Shown: positions 10,002 to 20,725 of the stretch, piece after piece | How positions within the stretch are numbered: position 1 is the stretch's first letter | Layout of the letters: each line of letters begins with the position of its first letter | Assembly (NCBI GenBank): GCA_033557465.1 | Contig: CM066035.1 | Location: 900,271,309-900,335,308 of the forward strand | DNA length: 64,000 nucleotides | Source of the DNA: Ichthyophis bannanicus | Taxonomy: Eukaryota > Chordata > Amphibia > Gymnophiona > Ichthyophiidae | Direction: 5' to 3' | Made by a program: the position numbers and the translations under genes | Notes under the pieces: model-generated | Told to the model about the DNA's origin: nothing | What the model saw: the letters and a program-made list of their open reading frames with translations, nothing else | The model's database searches: none

Positions 10002-12090
10002 TTATGTAGGGTAGTATTTAATGAATAGGTTATGTTTGAGGGCCTTTCTGAATTGGACTATGCCAGTTATGGCACGAATTTCGGGTGGTAGGGAATTCCA
10101 GTGTTTTGGGGCACAAAACATGAAGGCTCTGTTCGCTGTTGCTCGGCTACAAGTTGTTATAGCCTTCGGCATTATTAGGGTGTTTATCGCAATTTGTCTT
10201 CTGGATCTAGTTGGAGGTAATGCTTGTGTGAGATCAGTTAGAGAGTTTGCAGACAAACCATGGATGGCCTTGAATGTGAGAATTAGGATTTTGAATATGA
10301 GCCTGCCTTGTATCGGGAGCCAGTGAAGATGTTTGAGGATTGGTGTCACATGATCACTCCTGGATGCTCCTTGTAGAACCCTTGCAGCAGTGTTCATGGC
10401 CAGTTGAAGAGAACTTAGGGTGGATTGTGGGAGACCTTGTAGAATTGAATTGGCGAAATCGAAATGGGGTAGGATGAGTGCTTGGAAGATGGTTCTAAAA
10501 TCGTCTGGGTCCAGTAATGAGCGTAGATGCCTGAGTGTGCGTATCTTGAAGTACACAGCCTTTGTAATATTGTTTACGTGTGTTTTTCATATTGAGACGG
10601 TGGTCCAGGGTGACTCCAAGGTATCTTATTGTTTCTTTGGTGGATAGATCAGCTCCTTTAACACTTATATGTGATGGTGGAATGAAGTTAGGGTCTCTCG
10701 TAACAAAGAGAACCTCAGTTTTCTTGTGTTGGATGCGGAGGTTCTGTGAGAGAAGCCATTCTGATACCGCATCAAAGCAATTTATTATGGGCAGTAGATC
10801 TAATTGCATTGTAGAAAATGGCATATAAAGTAGGATATCATCTGCATATATCATACATTTCACGTTGAATGATCTGATGATATTGCAGATAGGCTGCATG
10901 TAGATGTTAAACATGAGAGATGAAAGAGATGACCCTTGCGGCACCCCTTGTTTTTGATGGAAAAGATTTGATTCTCCCGTTGCAGATTTTACATATTGCA
11001 TTCTGGTGTTCAGGTAAGATTTACACCATTCCAGTGCTGAACTACCGATGCCTTTTTCCTTCAACCGTGTAATGAGTATCTCGTGATTTACCGAATCAAA
11101 CGCTGCTGCTATATCTAAGAAGATTAGCACAACGCCTTGACGGATGTTGTCTATGCTGGTGAGTATGTTATTGAGGAGGGTGGTGAGGAGTGTTTCAACT
11201 CCATGATGTTCTCTGAAGCCATGTTGAAAGTAGTCGAGAGGAGCTGTGGAATCTATGTGGTCTTGAATTTGGCGTTGCACCTCTTTTTCAAAAATTTTTG
11301 CTAGGAGGGGAATGCTAGCGATAGGCCTGTATGAGTCAGCCCTTTTTGGGTCTAGTTTGGAGTTTTTTAATAGTGGTCTGATGGATGTGAGCTTTAGAGC
11401 AGATGGGAAGGATCCAGTTGTGAATGAGAGGTTCATGATTCTTGCAATGAACGGGCTAAATGCACTTCTAAGGTCCTTTATCCAGAAGGCTGGGCAAGGA
11501 TCAGTTTGAGCGGTGGAGGTATTGAGTGAGGAGATTGTGTCTTCAATTTGTTTAGCTGAGGGTGCAGAAAGTGAAGATAAGGTGTTTTGGCAGGTTGTTT
11601 CTTGAATATCTGTATTCTGTAGCTCATCCGTCTGTAGGAGTTTAGATTGCAAGTAATCAGCAAATTCTTGTGGGTGAATATCATATTTTTGTTCTGATGA
11701 TGGTTCTTTTGATAGTGATTTTACTAGGTTGAACAAATCACGAGGTTTGTTTAATGATCTTCTGAGCATCTCTGTGTGATACTGCTTCCTCTTGGTTGTG
11801 ATTGCTTCACGGTGAGTTGCTAAATAGAGATGGTAGGCTGTGCGATCATCAATGGCCAGTGATCGGCGCCAGCGTTTTTCGAGTCTTCTGAGGTGCATAA
11901 GAGAAGATCGCAGATCGGGAGAGAACCATGGAGCGGAGGTTCTTTTCCTTGATGTGTTGTTTTTGTGTGGTAGTTATTTATTTTATTTATTTAACAGCTT
12001 TTATATACCGCACTTTTGATAGAATAGCAATGGCATTGAGGCTGTTATTCCAGGCTTCAATTGCTTCTTCCAGGTTGAGTGTTGTATTGT
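10002..12090 (-). pseudogene. L2 reverse transcriptase, nearly complete
   Basis: The RT reads SYRPIASIPLLAKIFEKEV, FLDIAAAFDSVNHEI (motif A), QGVPQGSSLSSLMFNIYMQP, MIYADDILLYMPF (catalytic YADD), KTEVLFVTRDPNFIPP and RYLGVTLDHRL. A shift of one base near 10560-10575 then moves the frame into the remainder. That part has YFKIRTLRHLRSLLDPDDF, HVTPILKHLHWLPIQGRL, and WNSLPPEIR, ending at 10002. Apart from the frameshift and a 49-bp insertion at 11974-12022 the RT is well kept. The endonuclease is missing. Confidence 0.85.
11974..12022 (-). mobile_element. 49-bp L2/SINE tail insertion
   Basis: An L2/SINE-type 3' end of only about 49 bp. Antisense it reads TTATTTATTTTATTTATTTA followed by TTATATACCGCAC. 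It interrupts the linker coding sequence of the antisense L2. Removing it joins LNAIAI to LPHKNNTSRKRTSAPWFSPD in one frame. Confidence 0.65.
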
Positions 12091-12097
12091 TGAGGAG

Positions 12098-12285
12098 TGA
12101 GAACTCACAAAATTACAAATAATAGAGCCTTTTCCCACATAGCTCCAACAGCTTGGAACTCGTTACCAGAGGACTTACAATCACTAACAGAGATAACAGA
12201 ATTCAGAAAAAAATTGAAAACATATCTATTCACTAAACACTATAATACCATGGAAAACCTTCCACTCAACTTAGATAAAGGCTAA
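12098..12285 (+). pseudogene. L2 RT C-terminal end (second piece)
   Basis: Encodes TNNRAFSHIAPTAWNSLPED, EFRKKLKTYLFTKHYNT and a stop, the last domain of the L2 RT begun at 9136. Placing it after the 9721 breakpoint restores the family order, which shows that 9722-12097 is an insertion. Confidence 0.8.
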
Positions 12286-12650
12286 ACATGAACCTGCCCA
12301 CATCAAGCGTATACTCCCTTTTACAAGGGATAACATACAAAACATAATTGAATGAACACTCCACTCCTATGCACTGATACCCTACTTGTATATAGTTGCA
12401 ACTGATATGATCCGCCTATGCGGTAGAGTCAGTACTTTTGTTTAAATTGTTACACAATCTGTGTTAGTTGAATTATTCTGCTTAGTTTTTAAACCCTATG
12501 TGTGCATGTTAAGATGTTCCATGTAAAAAGTTATATTGTTCCATGTAAAACAAGCTCTGCATTGTTAACTGTTGTTAATTGTACACCGCAACTGATCGCT
12601 GGAAGATGCAGTATATAAATAAGTGTTAAATAAATAAAATAAATAAATGG

Positions 12651-12874
12651 GCAGTGTTTGTAGTAGTTCCTAATGTGCCTGGCAGTTGGCATTGGATTAT
12701 AGTAATGTAGAAATCTTTTAGACTTATTCCATATACTCATTAAGAGGCATGTTTACTAAAAATTAGCATATGGTAACATTATGCAAATATTTAGGCAAAT
12801 GAGGCCCCTTATGAAAATGAGGCCCCGCACCCAGTCTCCGCACATGGCCCCGTACCCCCCTTGGGCCGCCCCTG
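12651..12874. mobile_element. Right end of the hAT element
   Basis: Noncoding sequence running to the terminal repeat, with the repeated motif AAATGAGGCCCC shortly before the end. It finishes with CTTGGGCCGCCCCTG. Confidence 0.65.
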
Positions 12875-13545
12875 TCATGTTACAAATTTTAAAGGAGCTG
12901 AAATCATTGGTTCAAAAGGACTGCGCATGAGCTGTGCAAGAACAACATTTATATCCCATGGTGCGGAAGGTGGACAGAAAGGCAACTTGGTCAGGAGAAG
13001 ACCACACACAAATCTAGCTACTAAGAGATGCGCTGAGATGGGGCGGTTCTTTGAAGTATGGTGGGAAGCCGCAATGGCGGATAAATGTACTCACACAGAG
13101 TTGGTCTGAAGGTGAGACGAGGACAAATGGAGCAGGTATTGGAGTAAGTCTGGAATGGAAAATGTGAAAGGATCTAGCGTTTTATGAAAACACCAGATGG
13201 AAAATCTGTGCCATTTAAAAGAGGAAGAACATCTGGTTGAATCTTTCCTTGAAGACAGATCTCCAAGAGGATGTATTGCAGGTACTCCTAAGTGCGAGAG
13301 GACAAAGCGCTCAGCCTCCACACCGTCAAATGGAGTGTCTTGAGGCTGGGGTGCAGAAGGGTCCCCTGTTCCTGAGAAAGTAGGATTGGTGAATAATCGA
13401 GTCTGAAGGGAGGTGCTTGAACAAGTTGAAGAGGGAGAGGATACCACAGTTGTCTGGGCCAGTAAGGGGCAATGAGAATCATTTGTCCCCAGTCGGCCTG
13501 GAGTTTGAAGAGTGTTTTTGCTATGAGTGGAAGGGGAGGTAAAGA
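12875..13545 (-). pseudogene. DIRS A tyrosine recombinase, N-terminal half
   Basis: In antisense it encodes the N-terminal DNA-binding part of the recombinase, recognisable as SRKDSTRCSSSFKWHRFSIW, then LLQYLLHLSSSHLQTNSV. Intact relatives (copy C) read SRKPSTRRSYAFKWKRFTIW here. The upstream side overlaps the end of the RT/RNase H frame. It is separated from the C-terminal half by the hAT element, and at 13545 it is cut by the CR1 insertion. Confidence 0.82.
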
Positions 13546-13663
13546 ATAGAGGAGGACTAGAAAAAGGGACTGTTACTTCTGAAGAGAGATCTGCAACTGT
13601 GAGTATATACTTCTGGTAATTTTCTAAAAGGAATCTGTGAACCCACTATTTTTTGTTAAATCA

Positions 13664-14040
13664 GTCAGGGCCTAGTAGCAGCAGTTTAAGTTTAAATATA
13701 AAACACAGAGGAGAACTTTCTGGTTACATTTCATACCCAGCAGAGAGCTTGTAGTTTAAATTTAATAGTCACTCAGGGCCTAGTAACAGCAAAGTACTTT
13801 TAGTTTAAATTTAAAACACAGAAGAGGGCTTTCTGGTTACATTTGGAACCCAGCAGAAAGCTTGTAGTCTATATCTAATAGTCACTGAGGGCTTGGCATC
13901 AGCAAAGTACTTTTAGCTTAAATTTAAAACACAGAAGAGAGCTTTCTGGTTAAATTTAGAACCCAGCAGAGAGCTTGTAGTTTAAATTTCATAAGAAGTT
14001 AGAGCCTAGCAGCAGCTAAGAGCTATAATTTAAATCAAAT
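13664..14040 (+). promoter_or_regulatory. Tandem monomers in the CR1 5' region
   Basis: Three full and one partial copies of a unit of about 108-113 bp, starting near 13666, 13774, 13887 and 13998. Each begins with CAGGGCCTAG-like sequence, then TTTAAATTTAAAACACAGA, CTTTCTGGTTA and CCAGCAGAGAGCTTGTAG. Their position upstream of ORF1 resembles the monomer promoters of some LINEs. Promoter function is inference. Confidence 0.75.
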
Positions 14041-14369
14041 CAGAATTTAGCTTACCTCAGCAGCACAAGACAGGGTACTGTGTAGCAGCCCTCTTTTTTA
14101 ATAAGTGTTATTTCCCTCCCTCCCTCCCCACACCCACCCACCCCTGGGATAATCGTAGCTTTATAGGTACTTACACATCTTAAAAGACAGGAGGTGCTCT
14201 CAGGTGAAGCTCATTACCCAAATCATCATACACTAAGGACCTGAGATTAGTTAAGCTTCAGGTGAACAAGGTATATTACACGTATTAGGTACAGTTTTAT
14301 TAGTATAAATATCCATAGCAACCCTTAGTAAGTAAAGAACTTAGATCTAAACACAAAATTAAAACTAAG

Positions 14370-14527
14370 ATGCAGACAGCAGTCCAGCAGCAGGATGGGG
14401 GCTTTCCAGTCTTTTGCATTGAGTGTCACATGTATGATATTCTCCCAGATGCAGACAGCAGTCCAGCAGCGGGATGGGGGCTTTCCAGTCTTTTGCATTG
14501 AGTGTCACATGTATGATATTCTCCCAG
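14370..14527 (+). repeat. 79-bp tandem duplication at the CR1 ORF1 start
   Basis: Two copies of a 79-bp segment (14370-14448 and 14449-14527) starting ATGCAGACAGCAGTCCAGCA and differing at one base noticed. Because 79 is not a multiple of three, only the second copy is in frame with the rest of ORF1. Confidence 0.9.
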
Positions 14528-15355
14528 TTGGTGAGAGGTCTTACGTGTGCACTAGGTGCAAGGAGCTCTTTTCTCTCAGGGAACGAGTCCGTTCTCTAGA
14601 GGCTAAAGTAGCAGACTTGGAAAGCATAAGACAGACAGAAAGGTACATAGACGAGACCTACAGGGATATAGTCCTGAAGTCCCACCTCCAGTCTGGCAGC
14701 ATCCCTGCTGCCATGGAGGAGAGAGGTCACGTGACAGGAGAGCATCACCCTGGTGTGGCAGGAAGTGATCCTGTAACTAGGACCTGTCCTTAAGGTGATG
14801 TAAAACCCTCTCGCACCGAGGAAGTTTCTCCAGGGCCATGTGGCCATGAGGGAAGGGTTAGGACAGCCATTATAGTTGGTGATTCGATCGTTAGGCATGT
14901 AGATAGCTGGGTGGCTGGTGGACATGAGGATCGCCTGGTAACATGCCTGCCGGGTGCGAAGGTAGCGGACCTCACGCGCCACCTAGATAAGGTCTTAGAT
15001 AGTGCTGGGGAGGAGTCTGCTGTCTTGGTACATGTCGGTACCAATGACATAGGAAAATGTGGTAGGGAGGTTCTGGAGGCTAAATTTAGGCTTTTAGGTA
15101 GGAAGTTGAAATCCAGAACTTCTCCGAAATGCTTCCTGTTCCACGCGCAGGACCCAAAAGGCAGGCAGAGCTCCGGAGTCTCAATGCGTGGATGAGACAA
15201 TGGTGCAGAGATGAGGGTTTTGGATTTGTTAGGAACTGGGGAACATTCTGGGGAAAGGAGGGGCTCTTCCGAAGGGATGGGCTTCACCTTAACCGGGATG
15301 GAACCAGGCTGCTGGCATTAACCTTTAAAAAGGAGATAGAGCAGCTTTTAAACTA
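14449..15355 (+). pseudogene. CR1 ORF1: zinc-binding motif plus SGNH esterase-like domain
   Basis: I start at the ATG at 14449 because the preceding copy of the duplication is out of frame. The N-terminus has a C-x2-C pair (FCIEC) and a second pair (CTRC), then a heptad-rich stretch (LRERVRSLEAKVADLE). Next comes an esterase-like domain with GDSIVRH (block I), VHVGTNDIG (GTND block) and DGLHLNRDGTRLL (Asp/His block). CR1 ORF1 proteins of this type are thought to bind RNA and membranes. An in-frame TAA at 14791-14793 and a frameshift near 15120 inactivate it. Confidence 0.82.
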
Positions 15356-15391
15356 GATATTAGGGGAAAGCCGACAGTCGCCCAAGAGTGG

Positions 15392-15916
15392 ATGGTTCGG
15401 AAGAATGTATCTTTGAAGGATACTACCAAAAGCAGAGAGGTTCCACAAAAGAGTAAAGTAGCCCAAATGCCCTCAAGTATGGAGCAGACAGAGCTTAAAG
15501 ATCCCAAATTACCCATGTCTAACAATAGCCAAATTAATATGAGTAAAATACATTCTCTAAAATGCTTGTATGCAAATGCTAGAAGTCTAAAAAATAAGAT
15601 GGGAGAGTTAGAATATATAGCACTAAATGAAAGGTTAGATATGATTGGAATATCAGACACATGGTGGAAGGAGGACAACCAGTGGGACACTGTGATACCT
15701 GGGTACAAACTATATCGTAATGATAGAGCTGATCAAATTGGTGGAGGGGTTGCTCTCTATGTTAGAGAGGGCATTGAGTCAGAAAGGATTAAAGTTTCGC
15801 AGGAAACAAAATCTGCTGTAGAATCTATATGGATTGAAATTCCATGTGAAAGGGGGAAGGCAATGGCAGTGGGGGTGTACTATCGAGCGCCTTGCCAGAA
15901 TGACCAAATGGATGAA
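15392..15916 (+). pseudogene. CR1 ORF2 endonuclease, N-terminal piece
   Basis: Start of an AP-type endonuclease domain: LKCLYANARSLKNKMGELEY, GISDTWWKEDNQWDT, NDRADQIGGGVALYVR and GVYYRAPCQNDQMDE. The usual ETW glutamate is aspartate here (SDTWW). The frame is interrupted after MDE by an L2 and continues at 19001 with MLKEIKEANQSY in the same protein order. GATGAA occurs at both junctions (15911-15916 and 18995-19000). Confidence 0.87.
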
Positions 15917-15919
15917 GCT

Positions 15920-16765
15920 AACCTACTCAAAAACCAACTGTACACCATGGTTTAATAGCACACTAAAACAAATGAAAAGAGAACTAAGAAATCTAGAACG
16001 TAAATGGCGCAAAACCAAATCCACTATTGAGAAAGAAATATATTACAACCACCTCACACACTATAAAGATGCCATAGATAACTCAAAGAAAAATTATTAT
16101 TCTACAATACTATCAAAGTCTTATAATAGACCAAGAGAACTATTCTCTATAGTTAGCAACCTAACACAAAATTCTCAAGCCTCTAGCAAAGAAATCACTG
16201 AAATCTCAGCACAAACACTGGCCAACTACTATCAAATCAAAACAAAACATTTACCAATGACCCTAGACCCCATCTATAAACCCCTCCATACTCAAAATGA
16301 ATGGCCAGAATTTCACCCTATATCCAAAGCATCTTTAAAGAATATCATTCTCAATCTCAATACCACAACTTCATACCTCGACCCCTGCCCAGTAATATGG
16401 ATAAAAAACACACTCCCAACTCTCCTATCCTTCATACTCCCTATGGTCAATCTTTCACTACTCCAAGGTCACCTCCCACCCACACTTAAACATGTACAAA
16501 TTAGACCGATCCTGAAGAATAACACACTTGACAAAACCTCCCCAAAATCTTACCGACCTATCTCAAGTATACCATTCTTAGCAAAAGTCATAGAAAAACT
16601 GTACAAATACAGACACAAGAATTTCTTGATTCATCATACCCTCTTGATGACCAACAATACGGATTTCGCCCCAAGCATGGCGTCGAAACACTTCTGACTG
16701 TCCTAACTGACACACTATTAAGAGGAATAGATAACCACAAAAAAGCCTTCATCCTCTTATTTATT
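15920..16765 (+). pseudogene. L2 reverse transcriptase, first piece
   Basis: An open frame through WFNSTLKQMKRELRNLERKW, RPRELFSIVSNLTQNSQ, IILNLNTTTSYLDPCPVIWI and KSYRPISSIPFLAKVIEKL. A frameshift near 16600-16690 precedes the block GVETLLTVLTDTLLRGIDN. It breaks inside motif A after AFILLFI. The rest of motif A, DISAAFDSVHH, follows at 17554. Confidence 0.82.
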
Positions 16766-17545
16766 ATAACATTTATAGGTATTAAAGCAAACACATTAAA
16801 CTTTATACAAATGAATATTTACAGTGTGTGGTGTGTGTGGTGTGTGGGGCAGGAATTGGTGTAGGTGCTGGAATTTAGTTCCTTTTTTCGTCTTCAAGGT
16901 GTGAGGGGGGGAAAAGTCTTGTGGTTACATTGTTGGGTTAGGGGATTAAGGGAGTTTGTGTATGTGTGACCATGTTTGTTGTGGAGCTGGCTTTGGGGGT
17001 ATAGGGGATTTCGAAGTGTTCAGTGAACAGGTAGGTCTTTAATTCTTTTCTGAATTGGGTGAGGTCTCTTATGGTGCGAAGTTCAATAGGGAGGTCGTTC
17101 CAGAGTGTAGGGGCAGTGAATGAGAATGCTCTGGAGCTAGTGGAATTCTTAGTTTTACGGATGGCTTTTGGTATGATGAGGGAGTGGGCCGCGTTCTGTC
17201 TGAGGGTCCTTGTCGATGTTGGAGATTGATGTGGATAGGTGTGAAGGGGTTATGTCATTTATGAGTTTATAGGTTGTTAGGATAATCTTATATTTGATTC
17301 GGCTGTTTATAGGGAGCCAGTGGAGTTCCAGCAGTATTGGGGTTACGTGGTCTGTTAGGCGAGCTTTAGAGATTACCTTTGCACAGATGTTTTGTGCTCT
17401 TTGGAGAAGGTATATGCTTTTTTGGGGGAGGCCTATTAGGAGACTATTGCAATAGTCGAAGTGTGGGGTGATCAGTGTACTTACTACGGATCTAAAGTCT
17501 TGTGTTTCAAGGAGTGGCCTTAGGTGCTGAATAGTTTTGAGTTTA
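16766..17545 (-). mobile_element. Antisense L2 3' fragment
   Basis: A third L2 subfamily in antisense, about 780 bp, 5'-truncated. TATTTATT at 16758-16765 recurs at 17546-17553, directly before the host frame resumes, and is a plausible 8-bp target duplication. It carries the L2 C-terminal RT tail in antisense. Confidence 0.8.
17155..17545 (-). pseudogene. L2 RT C-terminal tail, antisense fragment
   Basis: Frame with NKYKLKTIQHLRPLLETQDF, STLITPHFDYCNSLLIGLPQ, HVTPILLELHWLPINSRIKY and a degenerate end. It contains no polymerase motifs. Codons above 17545 in this frame are read from the host L2 and do not belong. Confidence 0.78.
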
Positions 17546-18665
17546 TATTTATTGACATATCTGCCGCCTTCGATAGTGTACACCACTCAATAATGCTTAA
17601 CAATTTAAGTTACATAGGAATATTCTCTACAGTTCATAAATGGTTCACCTCTTATCTGAGTAATAGAACCCAAAATGTTAGAATAAGCAATCAAACATCC
17701 GAATCATATAAATTTGAAACAGGTTTACCACAGGGTTCAGCGCTCTCAGCTCTATTATTTAATATATACATAAAACCAGTATGCAATATCTTTAAAAAAC
17801 ATGGAGTACTCTATCATCTATATGCTGATGATATGATGATGTACATCCCATTTACAATCCCTAACATACCGTTGCAACTCCTATCGGATTGTTTTAATGA
17901 AATAACTTTATGGCTAAATGCCCACAATCTTCAAATAAACCATTCAAAAACCGAAGTACTAATTGTCACTAAAAATCAGGAATATACCCCACCAACACAT
18001 ATAACACTTCAAAACCAGGAAATTAAAATAAAAAACGAAGTGAGATACTTAGGAGTTATTATAGATAAACACCTTACATTAAATACCCATACCAGAAATA
18101 CCACAAAGAAGATTTACTATAAACTCAAAATACTTAAACAACTTAGACCACTTGTATACACACATGACTTTATCAGTATAATTCAAGCCACCATAACCCC
18201 CCACTTTGACTTCGCTAATCTTATATTATTAGGTACATCAAAACAAAACATTAAAAGACTTCAAATTGCACAAAATTCAGCAGCTAGGATTATAATGAAA
18301 ACACACTCTCATCAACATATAACACCAATACTATCATCCCTTCACTGGCTACCAATTCAAAGCCGGATAACATACAAAACACTAATAACTGTATTTAAAA
18401 CACTATTTGATATGACACCTTGCACATTAAGTAACTTAATTACTAAAGAACATTCAAAACCTACTCAAAGAAAAGGTCAACTAAACAAAATCAAAACCCC
18501 CAAAGACTTCATAAAAACAAATCAACAAGCAACAGAGCGTTCTCACATGCAGCCCCAATAGCCTGGAATTCTCTCCCAGTTGAACTAAGAATGTTAACAG
18601 AGATTAATGAATTCCGCAAAAAATTGAAAACCCACCTTTTTACAATTCACTACAATAGTTTAGAC
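17546..18665 (+). pseudogene. L2 reverse transcriptase, second piece
   Basis: Continues motif A (FIDISAAFDSVHHSIML), then TGLPQGSALSALLFNIYIKP, HLYADDMMMYIPF (catalytic YADD), NHSKTEVLIVTKNQEYTPP, RYLGVIIDKHLTL, ITPILSSLHWLPIQSRITY. The frame ends at 18561 by a shift, while the final NRAFSHAAP and WNSLPVELR blocks follow in the next frame to about 18660. The polymerase core is intact. The copy lacks an endonuclease. Confidence 0.84.
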
Positions 18666-19000
18666 CAGCCATCAAAAGAATTAGATAAAGGCTAAGCAGT
18701 TCTTGTCTAATAGCTTACTATAATAGAAAAAGATAACCCCCATCTTCACCTGAACTACTCATTACGAACAAACCCAATTAATACGTACATGTAAATAATG
18801 TATATAATGTATATATGTTGCACTGTTCTGTGCTAATCTGTTCAACATGTTCGGTTTTCTTTATATTGTTTATTGTTATATGACGTTATATGTAAAACAA
18901 ACCATGCTTTGTTGACTGTTATTTGTGAACCGCAACTGATCTCTGGAAGCTGCGGTATATAAGTGCTTGTTAAATAAATAAATAAAATAAAAATGATGAA

Positions 19001-20725
19001 ATGCTCAAAGAAATCAAGGAAGCTAACCAAAGTTACAGTGCAGTACTAATAATGGGTGATTTCAACTACCCCGGTATCGACTGGGTCAGTGTCACGTCAG
19101 GACATGCTAGGGAGATAAAGTTCCTAGATGAAATAAATGACTGCTTCTTGGAGCAGCTGGTTCATGAACCGACCAGAGGGGAAGCCATATTAGACCTAGT
19201 CCTTAGTGGAACACCAGATCTAGTGCAAGAGATAAGGTTGTTGGGGCCACTTGGCAATAGTGATCATAGCATGATCGCCTTTGATTTAATTAGTGGAGGA
19301 GGGATAGTAAGGAAATCCACAGTACTACCTTTTAACTTTCGAAAGGGAGACTATGATAAAATGAGGAAAACGGTTAAGAAAAAACTAAAAGGAGCAGTTG
19401 CAAAGGTTAAAGACGTACATCAAGCTTGGGTGTTGCTGAAAAATACTATCTTGGAAGCCCAGACCAGCTGTATTCCACGCTTTAAGAAAAGTGGAAGGAA
19501 GCCCAAAAAACTGCCAGCATGGTTTAAAGGTGAGGTCAGAGAGGCTGTTGTTGCCAAAAAAGCATCTTTCAGGAAATGGAAAAAAGAGCCAAACGACGAA
19601 ACTTGGATACAGCACAAGCACTGGCAAGTCAAATGCAAGGCATTAATAAGGCAGGCAAAGGGAGAATTTGAGAAGAAGCTTGCTGCGGAAGCAAAAACGC
19701 GAAGTAAAGACTTTTTCAAATACATTCGTAGCAAAAAACCTGTGAGAGAGTCAGTTGGTCCATTAGATGATAAAGGGGTTAAAGGAGCACTAAGAGGCGA
19801 CAAGGCGATAGCGGAGAGATTGAATGAATTCTTTGCTTCAGTCTTTACTGAGGAAGATGTAGGGATGTTACCCATGACTGAAGTGGTATTTAAAGGTGCG
19901 GAAGAATTGAAGGACATATCGATACATCGGGAAGATGTATTACAACTATTAGATAAACTGAAGAGTAGCAAATCACCTGGGCCGGATGGTATACATCCAA
20001 GGGTGTTGAAAGAACTGAAATATGAGATTGCAGACCTGCTATTAGTAATCTGTGAACTATCATTAAAATTATCTCTAATACCTGAAGATTGGAGAATCGC
20101 CAATGTAACAGCAATTTTTAAAAAGGGTTCCAGGGGTGATCCGGGAAACTACAGACCGGTGAGCCTGACATCAGTACCGGGAAAAATGGTAGAAACCATC
20201 ATAAAGAATAAAATTACTCAGCATGTAGATAGTCACGACCTAATGGGAGACAGCCAACATGGCTTTAGACAAGGAAGATCTTGTCTTACTAATCTGTTAT
20301 GTTTTTTTAAAGGAGTGAATAATCAGGTGGACAAAGGTGAGTCGGTTGATAATGCGTATCTGGACTTTCAAAAAGCCTTTGACAAGGTCCCTCATCAGAG
20401 ACTTTTGGCAAAACTAAAGAGTCATGGGATAGGAGGCAGTGTACTATTGTGGATCAGGAACTGGTTAAAAGATAGAAAGCAGAGGGTAGCGTTAAATGGC
20501 CAATTTTCCCAATGGAGAAAGGTGGGTAGTGGTGTACCCCAGGGATCTGTGCTGGGTCCGCTGCTTTTTGACATATTCATAAATGACCTGGAAAGTGGAA
20601 TAACGAGTGAGGTTATCAAATTTGCAGATGACACAAAACTATTTAAAGTTGTTAAAACCCAAGAGGATTGTGGAAAATTGCAAGAGGATCTTGATAAATT
20701 GGAAGACTGGGCATCAAAATGGTGA
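19001..20725 (+). pseudogene. CR1 ORF2: endonuclease C-terminus and RT
   Basis: A 574-codon open frame. The endonuclease continues with LIMGDFNYPGIDW and GNSDHSMIAFD (Asp/His). The RT follows with KSPGPDGIHPRVLKEL, NYRPVSLTSVPGKMVE, HGFRQGRSCLTNLL, AYLDFQKAFDKVPHQRL (motif A), [20 protein letters not shown] and [12 protein letters not shown] (FADD palm). It ends after LEDWASKW because about 15 bp before [10 protein letters not shown] are missing and the frame meets a TGA. The ATG at 19001 is not a start, because the real frame begins before the L2 insertion. Confidence 0.9.

Larger units (their letters stand above)
9722..12097 (-). mobile_element. L2 LINE (second subfamily), antisense insertion
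   Basis: Antisense L2 starting with TTTATTTATTTCAATTTATT and TATACCGCGC (3' end). It has RT coding sequence from 10002 to about 12090 and ends at 12097 inside the linker between endonuclease and RT. Its protein differs from that of the host L2, so this is a separate subfamily. Confidence 0.82.
9136..12650 (+). mobile_element. L2 LINE, 5'-truncated, split by antisense L2
   Basis: Sense L2 in two pieces, 9136-9721 and 12098-12650. It starts inside the RT thumb, just after the YADD palm motif would have occurred, and ends with ACCGCAACTGATCGCTGGAA, TATATAAATAAG and an AAATAAATAAA tail near 12650. The sequence closely resembles the L2 at 15917-18990, so both belong to one subfamily. Confidence 0.82.
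6153..12874. mobile_element. Non-autonomous hAT-like DNA transposon (with insertions)
   Basis: The left end is CAGGGCCGGCCCGTCC and the right end, read inverted, is CAGGGGCGGCCCAAGG. Such terminal repeats are typical of hAT elements. The flanks carry a degenerate 8-bp duplication, TCCATGTT at 6145-6152 and TCATGTT(A) from 12875. The interrupted recombinase frame of DIRS A lies on both sides, so this is a true insertion. No transposase frame remains. The body consists of 6153-6492, 7609-9013 and 12651-12874, the rest being younger insertions. Orientation cannot be fixed without a transposase. Confidence 0.75.
15917..18994 (+). mobile_element. L2 LINE, 5'-truncated, inside the CR1
   Basis: Sense L2 starting just upstream of the RT (around KTNCTPWFNSTLKQMKRELR). 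It has a nearly complete RT and a 3' end GGAAGCTGCGGTATATAAGT followed by an AAATAAATAAATAAA tail. The flanking duplication is AAATGGATGAA (15906-15916) against AAATGATGAA (18991-19000), one base different. It is itself split by an antisense L2 piece at 16766-17545. Confidence 0.87.

Noticed and set aside
13664..14040. Regular repeats that might be a CRISPR array
   Set aside because: The repeat units are about 110 bp, continuous and without unique spacers, and the DNA is a vertebrate LINE. They are CR1 5' monomers.
19420..20103. 227-codon open frame on the minus strand
   Set aside because: Antisense shadow of the CR1 ORF2, with no recognisable domain.
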